Assembly (NCBI GenBank): GCA_937892085.1 | Contig: CALAVD010000298.1 | Coordinates: 1 to 6,837 of the forward strand | Length of the DNA stretch: 6,837 nt | Direction of reading: 5' to 3' | From: an uncultured Prevotellaceae bacterium | GTDB lineage: Bacteria > Bacteroidota > Bacteroidia > Bacteroidales > Muribaculaceae | Shown: positions 1 through 5,969 of the stretch, one piece after another | Position numbering within the stretch: position 1 is the first letter of the stretch | Layout of the letters: each line of letters begins with the position of its first letter | Translations under genes and position numbers: made by a program | The notes under the pieces: model-generated | Databases searched by the model: none | What the model saw: the letters and a program-made list of their open reading frames with translations, nothing else | Told to the model about the DNA's origin: nothing

Positions 1-300
1 GAGGTGAAGGGCTGGCCTTTGTCGGGATAGAACATCAAGTACATCGTGGCTGTGGATATCGCGCAGAACTGGTTTGATAAATATGGCCTAAAGGCTGTAT
101 TCTTCAGCCGCATGCTGCCTGTGGTGCGCACCTTTATCTCCCTGCCGGCGGGCTTTGCCCATGTGGATTTCAAGCGTTTCCTTGTGTATACGGTTGCGGG
201 CAGCCTGCCCTGGACTGCGCTGATTCTGGCGGCGGGCATGATGCTGGGCAAGAGCTGGGAAATCATGTTGAAGGTCGGCCATCAGGCCAGCCTGATTTTC
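1..300 (+). pseudogene. DedA-family membrane protein fragment (truncated at both ends, in-frame stop)
   Basis: DedA proteins are multi-pass inner-membrane proteins linked to envelope homeostasis and lipid scrambling. The family core, with an Arg-rich FSRMLPVVR segment, a PAG turn and a following GSLPW helix, is visible from about base 106 to 214. Reading the same frame back past TAG 28-30 gives KGWPLSG-stop-NIKYI, which lines up without gaps with the usual GGRPL...GKYI segment of DedA. The coding sense therefore seems to continue across the stop. Six of ten alanine codons in 46-300 are GCG, against 2 of 25 in the first part of murD, hinting at a different source genome, though the sample is small. 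The gene is cut by the window edge on the left and by MraY sequence on the right. The stop may be a real lesion or a sequence error near a contig end. Confidence 0.55.
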
Positions 301-624
301 GTGGGCGTGTGTGCGGTGATTATCCACAAGGAGCTGCTGGTGCCCATCTTGTGCGGCGTGTTCTTGATGGAGAGCCTCACGGTGATTATCCAGACTCAGG
401 TCTTCAAGTACTACAAGCGCAAAGGCAAGAAGGTGAGGGTGTTCCGTTCTACCCCCATTCACGACAACTTCCGCAAGCTCGACAAGGACTTGGACCCCGA
501 GTGCAAGTATGTGTTCCGCAACTGGCCCCGCAACCGGTCCCATGAGTCGAAAATCACGCTGCGCTTTTGGATTTTCACCATCCTTCTTGCGGCAGTCACG
601 ATCATAACACTTAAAGTGAGATAA
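46..624 (+). CDS. Chimeric reading frame: DedA-family C-terminal core joined in frame to the C-terminus of MraY
   Basis: The 192-codon frame starts at GTG 46 and stops at TAA 622-624. Residues 1 to about 85 look like the conserved core of a DedA/SNARE-associated membrane protein, with the motif SRMLPVVRTFISLPAGF at 21-37 followed by GSLPW at 52-56. From about residue 88 the sequence is MraY: IIHKELL at 92-98, PILCGVF, TPIHD at 137-141, HESKIT and a terminal TLKVR. Neither family is known to me to be built this way. The MraY part lacks the catalytic aspartates and most membrane helices, and the DedA part lacks its N-terminal half, so neither enzyme nor transporter should work from this frame. 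The GTG start is only where the open frame begins after the TAG at 28-30. A contig or clone chimera is my preferred explanation; a genuine deletion or recombination remains possible. Confidence 0.7.
   Translation: MAVDIAQNWFDKYGLKAVFFSRMLPVVRTFISLPAGFAHVDFKRFLVYTVAGSLPWTALILAAGMMLGKSWEIMLKVGHQASLIFVGVCAVIIHKELLVPILCGVFLMESLTVIIQTQVFKYYKRKGKKVRVFRSTPIHDNFRKLDKDLDPECKYVFRNWPRNRSHESKITLRFWIFTILLAAVTIITLKVR
301..624 (+). CDS. mraY: Phospho-N-acetylmuramoyl-pentapeptide transferase, C-terminal fragment only
   Basis: MraY is the integral membrane enzyme that moves phospho-MurNAc-pentapeptide from UDP to undecaprenyl phosphate, giving lipid I. About 108 residues of the family's usual ~360 to 420 are present: the end of one membrane helix, IIHKELLVPILCGVF, a further helix, a basic loop (YKRKGKKVRVFR), the substrate-site motif region TPIHDNF, then HESKITLRFWI and a last helix ending TLKVR. 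The insertion between TPIHDNF and HESKI matches what I recall of Bacteroides MraY. The catalytic aspartate region upstream is missing. Position directly before murD is the standard dcw order and supports the call. The left limit at 301 is approximate: the switch from DedA to MraY lies within roughly 290-315. Confidence 0.8.
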   Translation: MGVCAVIIHKELLVPILCGVFLMESLTVIIQTQVFKYYKRKGKKVRVFRSTPIHDNFRKLDKDLDPECKYVFRNWPRNRSHESKITLRFWIFTILLAAVTIITLKVR

Positions 625-626
625 CG

Positions 627-648
627 CAAGTTTCAAGGCTGAAACTTG
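627..648. other. Perfect 9-bp inverted repeat in the mraY-murD gap
   Basis: The arms CAAGTTTCA and TGAAACTTG pair fully around a 4-base loop (AGGC), beginning two bases after the mraY stop. An A-rich stretch follows on the + strand, not a T run, so it does not look like a standard intrinsic terminator in either direction. It could act as an mRNA processing or 3'-end stability element. The remaining gap up to the murD start (649-714) is A/T-rich; I see no convincing promoter in it. Confidence 0.5.
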
Positions 649-714
649 AAAAAGATAAAATTAATTGAGTCATCATAGATAAAACGAGTATTTAAAAAAA
701 TCAGACTAAAGGAA

Positions 715-2052
715 ATGAAAAGTTTAGTAGTTATAGGGGGCGGAGAGAGCGGCGTAGGAGCTGCCGTGTTAGGCAAAGTTAAGGGTATGGAGGTGTGGCT
801 CACCGATATGGGAACCATAGCTCCGCGCTACAAGGAAATTCTCGACAAGTGGGAAATCGCTTGGGAAGAAGGTCACCACACCGAGGAGAAGGTGCTGGCT
901 GCCGACGAGATAGTGAAAAGTCCTGGTGTGCCCCTTACTGCACCGCTCATCGCCAAAGCGATGACTAAAAACATTCCTGTGATCTCTGAGATAGAGTTTG
1001 CAGGCCGCTACACCGACGCTAAGATGGTGTGCATCACTGGCAGTAACGGCAAGACCACCACTACCTTGCTCACCTATCACATCTTGAAGGAAGCAGGGCT
1101 CAATGTTGGTCTTGCCGGTAATGTCGGCAAGAGTCTGGCGATGCAGGTGGCAACCGAGAGTCACGATGTGTATGTCATAGAGCTGAGCAGTTTCCAGCTC
1201 GACAATATGTATGACTTCCGCGCTAATATCGCAGTGATGCTCAATATCACTCCCGACCACCTCGACCGCTATGACTACAAGATGGAAAACTATGCTGCTG
1301 CCAAGTTCCGCATCATGCAGAACCAGACCAGCGAAGATGCCTTTATCTACTGGGAGGACGACCCCATCATCTCGGCTCAGCTCGAGAGTATGAAGAGCGA
1401 GGCTCGCTTCTTCCCCTTCAGCGCTCGCGACGACAAGTCGTGCACTGCCTACCTGAGCGAGGGCACTCTCTACTTCAATGTAGAGGGCGACGAGTGGGAG
1501 ATGCCCGGCAAAGAACTTGCGCTTCGTGGTCTTCACAACATCTACAACTCGATGGCGGCAGGTATCAGTGCCTCGTTGCTTGATATTAAAAAAGAGAACA
1601 TACGCAAGGCTCTCGCCAACTTCGAAGCCGTGGAGCACCGCTTGGAGTTTGTGCGCTCGCTCAACGGCGTGAGGTATATCAACGACTCCAAGGCTACGAA
1701 TGTCAACTCCACTTGGTATGCCCTTGAGAGCATGACCGACCCCGTGGTGCTGATATTAGGTGGCAAGGACAAGGGTAACGACTACAGCGAGATAGAGGCT
1801 TTTGTCAAGGAGAAGGTGGTGGCCATAGTATGCTTGGGAGTTGATAACAGCAAGTTGCACGCTTTCTTCGACGGCAAAGTTCCTGTGATAGAGGATGCCG
1901 GGAGCATGGCTGAGTGTGTTGCCAAGTGCCACGCTCTTGCCACCGACGGCACCACCGTGCTGCTGTCGCCCTGCTGCGCCAGCTTCGACCTGTTCAAGAG
2001 CTACGAGGACCGTGGCGCTCAGTTCAAGGAGTGTGTCAATAACTTAAAGTAA
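715..2052 (+). CDS. murD: UDP-N-acetylmuramoyl-L-alanine--D-glutamate ligase
   Basis: MurD is a cytoplasmic ATP-dependent ligase that adds D-glutamate to UDP-MurNAc-L-alanine, the second amino acid of the peptidoglycan stem. At 445 residues it is full length. The N-terminal Rossmann-like domain opens with VVIGGGESGVGAA (5-17). The central Mur ligase domain has the ATP P-loop GSNGKTTTT at 109-117 (Lys113), ELSSFQL at 156-162 and NITPDHLDRY at 177-186. The C-terminal domain has NDSKATN at 323-329, GGKDKG at 349-354 and SPCCASFDLFKSYEDRG at 418-434, all typical of MurD rather than MurC, MurE or MurF. The start is fixed by the nucleotide-binding strand beginning at residue 3. An AAAGGA at 708-713 is only one base from the ATG, too close to be a good Shine-Dalgarno. 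The gene follows mraY and precedes ftsW by 30 bases, so co-transcription is likely. Confidence 0.97.
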   Translation: MKSLVVIGGGESGVGAAVLGKVKGMEVWLTDMGTIAPRYKEILDKWEIAWEEGHHTEEKVLAADEIVKSPGVPLTAPLIAKAMTKNIPVISEIEFAGRYTDAKMVCITGSNGKTTTTLLTYHILKEAGLNVGLAGNVGKSLAMQVATESHDVYVIELSSFQLDNMYDFRANIAVMLNITPDHLDRYDYKMENYAAAKFRIMQNQTSEDAFIYWEDDPIISAQLESMKSEARFFPFSARDDKSCTAYLSEGTLYFNVEGDEWEMPGKELALRGLHNIYNSMAAGISASLLDIKKENIRKALANFEAVEHRLEFVRSLNGVRYINDSKATNVNSTWYALESMTDPVVLILGGKDKGNDYSEIEAFVKEKVVAIVCLGVDNSKLHAFFDGKVPVIEDAGSMAECVAKCHALATDGTTVLLSPCCASFDLFKSYEDRGAQFKECVNNLK

Positions 2053-2082
2053 TTCCGGCGATTTGAAAAACACGAAAATGTT

Positions 2083-3414
2083 ATGAGTGAAAAAGTGTCA
2101 AAATATAGGGAAATGACGCAGCGCTACGGCGACCCGTGGATATGGGGTATCTACCTCACGCTGGTGGTGCTCTCGGTGGTGGAGTCCTACTCTGCCTCGA
2201 GCCGCGATGTGGCTATGCTTGGAGTGTATGAACCCATTATCAAGCAGGTTAAGTATCTTGTGATAGGAGCTGTGTTCCTCGTGGGCTTGAGCCGTGTCAA
2301 CTACAACAACAAGTTGCTGTTGCTGGTGCTCATCCCCTTGCTGTGGATATTCACCATGGTGGCACTTATCTATGTGATGGTGGCTGGTGAGGTGGTGAAT
2401 GGTGCTCAACGCTCGTTCACGATACCTATCATCAGCTTGTCGGTACAGCCTTCGGAGCTTGCGAAGCTCTCGGCAGTCACCGCTCTTGCTTACATCATGG
2501 CTACCAATCAGGAAGACCGCGACGTCTCTACTAAGGGCGTCGTGATCTCGGCTGCATTAGTGGCACTTTTTGGTGCGTTGATGATACAGAGTGGATTGAC
2601 TAACACCCTGCTGCTCATGGCCATCAGTGCCGCAATGTTTGTGGTGGGTGGTGCTCGGTTCAAGAAACTCTTAGTGGTGTTGATAGTATATGGTATAGTG
2701 GGAGGCCTGTTTTGGGTGTGGAAAGACCTCAGCGAGAAACGCGAGGAAAATATGCGTCAGGTGACTGCTATTCAGGAAAATAAAGCTGCGGGTGTTGACA
2801 AGAGCAAGATTGTGGACCGTCATGGCATGCGCAAGGACCGCATCTACAACTGGCTTCATCGCGATGAGCTGATACATGACTCTATCAATAGTCAGAACTC
2901 CCAGGAGATGTTCTCCATCATAGCTCAGGCGCATGGCGGGCTGTGGGGAGTGGGCATAGGCAACTCTCGCGAGTGCAGCCGTCTGCCCTTGGCATTCAGC
3001 GATTACATATTCTCTATTATTGTGGAAGAGATAGGACTGGTGGGTGGCATCTTCGTGATAATCCTATACCTGTGGCTACTGTCGCGAGCGGCGATGATAG
3101 CTCGGCGATGTCACCGCGTGCTGCCGGCCCTGCTCATAATAGGAATGGCGTCGATGATCACGTTCCAGGCGCTGTTCCACATGGCAATCAACACTGGCGT
3201 GTTCCCCGTCTCGGGAGAGCCCTTGCCGCTCATCTCTAAGGGTGGCACATCGATAATCGTCAACAGCATTGCCATTGGCGTGATGCTCAGTGTGAGCCGC
3301 ACTATTGCCAATCATAGTAACGGAAAGAACAAGGATGACGGGCAACAGTTGCCCAGCGGTCTTGACGCCCGAAATCCGTCAGAAATACCTGTAAAAAATG
3401 AGTGGAAAAACTAA
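2083..3414 (+). CDS. ftsW: Septal peptidoglycan glycosyltransferase FtsW (SEDS family)
   Basis: FtsW is a SEDS-family membrane enzyme that polymerises lipid II into glycan strands at the division septum, working with the transpeptidase FtsI. The 443-residue protein has about ten hydrophobic segments (for example ~19-38, 54-70, 78-101, 193-212). QPSELAK lies at 122-128. A long hydrophilic loop spans about 213-275. FSDYIFSIIVEEIG is at 305-318, where Asp307 aligns with the catalytic Asp of SEDS enzymes, and GEPLPLISKGGTS at 378-390. Lys386 in place of the Tyr of the proteobacterial LISYGGSS motif is usual in Bacteroidales as far as I recall. The QPDxGT motif of proteobacterial FtsW is degenerate here (IQSGLTNT), again like Bacteroides. 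A hydrophilic tail of about 38 residues ends the protein. An earlier ATG at 2078 stops at once (TGA 2084-2086), so ATG 2083 is the start. The last 17 bases overlap murG. Confidence 0.95.
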   Translation: MSEKVSKYREMTQRYGDPWIWGIYLTLVVLSVVESYSASSRDVAMLGVYEPIIKQVKYLVIGAVFLVGLSRVNYNNKLLLLVLIPLLWIFTMVALIYVMVAGEVVNGAQRSFTIPIISLSVQPSELAKLSAVTALAYIMATNQEDRDVSTKGVVISAALVALFGALMIQSGLTNTLLLMAISAAMFVVGGARFKKLLVVLIVYGIVGGLFWVWKDLSEKREENMRQVTAIQENKAAGVDKSKIVDRHGMRKDRIYNWLHRDELIHDSINSQNSQEMFSIIAQAHGGLWGVGIGNSRECSRLPLAFSDYIFSIIVEEIGLVGGIFVIILYLWLLSRAAMIARRCHRVLPALLIIGMASMITFQALFHMAINTGVFPVSGEPLPLISKGGTSIIVNSIAIGVMLSVSRTIANHSNGKNKDDGQQLPSGLDARNPSEIPVKNEWKN

Positions 3415-4513
3415 CAAATTAAGTGTGTTGATAAGTGGCGGAGGCACAGGCGGACACATCTTCCCCGCCTTGTCGATAGCCAACGAAATCAAGCGTCGTG
3501 TGCCACAGGCTAATATCCTGTTTGTGGGCGCCGAGGGGCGCATGGAGATGGAACGCGTGCCAGCGGCGGGCTATGAGATTAAGGGCTTGCCGGTGGTGGG
3601 CTTCGACCGCAAGCGTCTGTGGCGCAATTTCAAGGTGCTCTATCAGCTCAAGAAGAGTATGATACAGGCTCGCACCATCCTCGACCAGTTCCAGCCCAAT
3701 GTGGCGGTGGGAGTGGGAGGCTATGCCAGCGGTCCCATGCTTCGCGAGTGCCAGAAGCACGACATCCCCACTTTGCTGCAGGAGCAGAATTCTTACGCTG
3801 GCGTTGCCAACAAGCTGCTCGCCAAGAAAGCGAAGTGCATCTGTGTGGCCTACGAAGGCATGGAGCGTTACTTCCCTGCCGACAAGATTGTGCTCACGGG
3901 AAATCCCGTGCGCCGTGCGCTTCTCGAGTGTGAAGCCACTCCCGAGGAGTCGCGTGAGGCATTCGGTCTTGACCCTCACAAGCGCACAGTGCTGATAGTG
4001 GGCGGCAGCTTAGGTGCCCGCACCATCAACGACAGCATCATCGCCGGGTTGCGCACCATAGGCAAGCACGACGACGTTCAGGTGATATGGCAGTCGGGAC
4101 GCATCTACGACGGTCGTTGCCGCGAAGCCCTTATCTCGTCGAATGTCACCAATATCAAGCAGATGCCGTTCATCAGCAATATGGACTTAGCTTATCGTGC
4201 TGCCGATTTAGTGATTTCACGTGCCGGAGCGAGCTCCATCAGCGAGCTTCAGCTTCTTGGCAAAGCGTCGTTGCTCATTCCCTCGCCCAATGTTGCCGAG
4301 GACCATCAAACTAAGAATGCGATGGCTCTCGTCTCTCGCAATGCGGCGCTGATGATTCCTGACATCGATGCAGGCGTTAAGCTCGTTGACGTGATGCTCT
4401 CAACGATAGGTGATGAGAAAATCCTCAAGATGCTCAGCGACAACGTGTCGAAGATGGCCTTGCGCGACTCGGCCGAGCTAATTGTAGATAAAGTGCTGCA
4501 AATAGCAAATTAA
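3398..4513 (+). CDS. murG: Lipid I N-acetylglucosaminyltransferase (undecaprenyl-diphospho-muramoylpentapeptide GlcNAc transferase)
   Basis: MurG is a GT-B glycosyltransferase at the inner face of the membrane. It moves GlcNAc from UDP-GlcNAc to lipid I, making lipid II, the substrate for FtsW. The 371-residue length is normal (E. coli 355). The N-terminal lipid I domain has GGGTGGHIFPA (14-24) with His20, the counterpart of E. coli His19, and LLQEQNS at 126-132. GNPVR is at 168-172. The C-terminal UDP-GlcNAc domain starts with GGSLGAR (202-208). RAGASSISEL (275-284) carries Glu283, expected to contact the uridine ribose, and is followed by PSPNVAEDHQTKNA. ATG 3398 lies inside the end of ftsW in another frame, after an A-rich stretch; this suggests translational coupling. 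The next gene begins 79 bases after the stop. Confidence 0.97.
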   Translation: MSGKTNKLSVLISGGGTGGHIFPALSIANEIKRRVPQANILFVGAEGRMEMERVPAAGYEIKGLPVVGFDRKRLWRNFKVLYQLKKSMIQARTILDQFQPNVAVGVGGYASGPMLRECQKHDIPTLLQEQNSYAGVANKLLAKKAKCICVAYEGMERYFPADKIVLTGNPVRRALLECEATPEESREAFGLDPHKRTVLIVGGSLGARTINDSIIAGLRTIGKHDDVQVIWQSGRIYDGRCREALISSNVTNIKQMPFISNMDLAYRAADLVISRAGASSISELQLLGKASLLIPSPNVAEDHQTKNAMALVSRNAALMIPDIDAGVKLVDVMLSTIGDEKILKMLSDNVSKMALRDSAELIVDKVLQIAN

Positions 4514-4548
4514 GTGTTAAGTGTAGCCGCTGTGCGGATAGGGGATGT

Positions 4549-4584
4549 AACTGATTTAATTCCTTTAACAGATTTAACTCCTTT
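4549..4584. repeat. 18-base tandem direct repeat, two copies, in the murG-murC gap
   Basis: Copy one (4549-4566, AACTGATTTAATTCCTTT) and copy two (4567-4584, AACAGATTTAACTCCTTT) match at 16 of 18 positions and abut directly. The second copy ends eight bases before the murC ATG, where a ribosome binding region would lie. No Shine-Dalgarno is visible there on the + strand. Upstream in the same gap a small CCGC-TGT-GCGG hairpin sits at 4527-4537. The role of the repeat is unknown: it may be a regulator site, a leader element, or a chance duplication. Confidence 0.7.
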
Positions 4585-4592
4585 TGCTGAAT

Positions 4593-5969
4593 ATGAAAGA
4601 TTATAAGTCATTATATTTTGTGGGTGCCGGAGGAATTGGCATGGCAGCGCTGGAGCGTTATTTCCTGGCTCTTGGCAAGAAGATTGCCGGCTATGACCGC
4701 ACTCCCAGTGAGCTGACCCGCGCTCTCGTTGATGAGGGGGTAGAAATCGTCTTTGACGAGAGTCCCGCCTTGATACCCGACTATTGCCGCGACCCGGCGA
4801 CCACGCTGGTGGTTTATACTCCTGCTGTCCCCGACAGCCACGCCGGGTTGAGGTACTTCCGTGACAATGGCTTTGAGGTGGTGAAGCGTGCTAAAGTGCT
4901 GGGTCTCGTCACCGAGAGCAGCAAGGGTCTGTGCTTTGCCGGCACTCACGGCAAGACCACCACGTCGAGCATGGCGGCTCACATCCTCACGGTGGCTGGT
5001 GTGGGGTGTAACGCCTTCTTGGGCGGTGTTTTGCGCAACTATGGCAGCAACTTCCTGTTGGCTCCCGATAGCCCCTACTCGGTTATCGAGGCCGATGAGT
5101 TTGACCGCTCATTCCACCACCTAAAGCCCTATATCGCCGTCGTTACCAGTACCGACCCCGATCATCTCGACATCTATGGCAACTATGAGAACTATCTCGA
5201 GAGTTTTGCTCATTTCACCGAGCTGGTGCGCAGCGATGGCGCCTTGATAGTGCACACTGGCCTTGCCCTAAAGCCCCGTGTGGCTCAAGGCGTGAAGGTT
5301 TATACTTATTCTAAAGAGGAAGGCGATTTCCACGCAAGCAATGTGCGCAAGGGCAATGGTGAGATTGTCTTCGACTTTGTGACCCCCTGGGAGACCATTG
5401 CCGATGTAAAGCTTGGAGTGCCAGTGGATATCAATATCGAGAACGCGATAGCCTCGATGGCGGCTTGCCGCCTGGAGGGTGTGGCTCCCGAAGCGTTGCG
5501 CGAAGCGATAGCCACATTCCAGGGTGCCAAACGCCGCTTTGAGTTCTGGCTTAAGGAGCCAGGCGAGAATGGCAAGGTGGTGATTGACGACTATGCTCAT
5601 CACCCTAACGAACTGCTGGCAAGCATCAAGAGCGTGCGTGACCTCTATGCCGGTCGCAAACTGACGGTGGTGTTCCAGCCTCACCTCTACACTCGCACCC
5701 GCGACTTCGCACCCGAGTTTGCCTCAGCGCTTTCTCATGCCGACGAGGTGATTTTGTTGCCTATTTATCCAGCTCGCGAGCTTCCTATCGAGGGAATTAC
5801 GAGCGAAATTATATTAAAAGATGTGAAATGTGCGAAAAAATCAATTTATTCGAAAGAAAATTTGATTAAGTCGATACATTTGCTTAACTTTGATATTTTA
5901 TTAGTACTTGGCGCAGGCGACATCGTTGATTTGTTGCCCGAAATTTGCGAAAAAGTAAAGACGCGTTGA
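4593..5969 (+). CDS. murC: UDP-N-acetylmuramate--L-alanine ligase
   Basis: MurC is the cytoplasmic ATP-dependent ligase that commits UDP-MurNAc to peptide synthesis by adding L-alanine. From ATG 4593 it has 458 residues, a normal length. Visible motifs are GAGGIGM (11-17, UDP-MurNAc domain), the ATP P-loop GTHGKTTT (117-124, Lys121), EADEFDRSF (166-174) and TDPDHLDIYG (187-196). The C-terminal domain holds DDYAHHPNEL (332-341) and FQPHLYTRTRDF (361-372); the YAHHP and QPHLYTRT motifs are diagnostic for MurC. A TTG at 4584 would add three residues, but Bacteroides-type MurC begins about where ATG 4593 places it, so I use the ATG. The last ~50 codons are far richer in A/T than the rest and overlap a promoter-like sequence for ftsQ. 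The stop TGA overlaps the ftsQ start. Confidence 0.97.
   Translation: MKDYKSLYFVGAGGIGMAALERYFLALGKKIAGYDRTPSELTRALVDEGVEIVFDESPALIPDYCRDPATTLVVYTPAVPDSHAGLRYFRDNGFEVVKRAKVLGLVTESSKGLCFAGTHGKTTTSSMAAHILTVAGVGCNAFLGGVLRNYGSNFLLAPDSPYSVIEADEFDRSFHHLKPYIAVVTSTDPDHLDIYGNYENYLESFAHFTELVRSDGALIVHTGLALKPRVAQGVKVYTYSKEEGDFHASNVRKGNGEIVFDFVTPWETIADVKLGVPVDINIENAIASMAACRLEGVAPEALREAIATFQGAKRRFEFWLKEPGENGKVVIDDYAHHPNELLASIKSVRDLYAGRKLTVVFQPHLYTRTRDFAPEFASALSHADEVILLPIYPARELPIEGITSEIILKDVKCAKKSIYSKENLIKSIHLLNFDILLVLGAGDIVDLLPEICEKVKTR
5861..5892 (+). promoter_or_regulatory. Putative Bacteroidales-type promoter inside the 3' end of murC, driving ftsQ and downstream genes
   Basis: TTTG at 5861-5864 is followed after exactly 20 bases by TAACTTTG at 5885-5892. 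The known primary-sigma promoter of Bacteroides has a -33 TTTG and a -7 TAnnTTTG about 19-21 bases apart, so both elements and the spacing fit fully. It lies in a patch (5811-5900) with only about 20 G/C in 90 bases, unlike the rest of murC. Transcription would begin near 5900, leaving a leader of roughly 65 bases before the ftsQ start. This is a sequence match only. Confidence 0.5.

Noticed and set aside
88..636. Antisense open frame (182 codons) opposite the DedA-MraY region
   Set aside because: Its composition (many His, Gln and Arg) is typical of a shadow frame, while the + strand has clear DedA and MraY motifs.
627..660. Intrinsic terminator after mraY
   Set aside because: The stem is followed by an A-rich run on the + strand, and on the - strand the T-rich side precedes the hairpin, so neither direction has a stem followed by U residues.
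649..714. Promoter for murD in the A/T-rich spacer
   Set aside because: Neither TTTG nor TAnnTTTG occurs here, and low-complexity A/T sequence alone is not enough.
769..1638. Long antisense open frame (289 codons) opposite murD
   Set aside because: It mirrors the codon pattern of murD, its translation shows no recognisable domain, and murD has all its catalytic motifs on the other strand.
3419..3979. Antisense open frame (186 codons) opposite murG
   Set aside because: Its translation is rich in His and Leu with no family motif; it is a shadow of murG.
4549..4584. Ribosome-binding-like AAAGGAG on the - strand within the repeat
   Set aside because: No supported - strand gene starts next to it; it is the complement of the CTCCTTT in the repeat.
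4584..4592. TTG at 4584 as the murC start
   Set aside because: It adds only three residues and lies at the end of the tandem repeat; ATG 4593 gives the expected MurC N-terminus.
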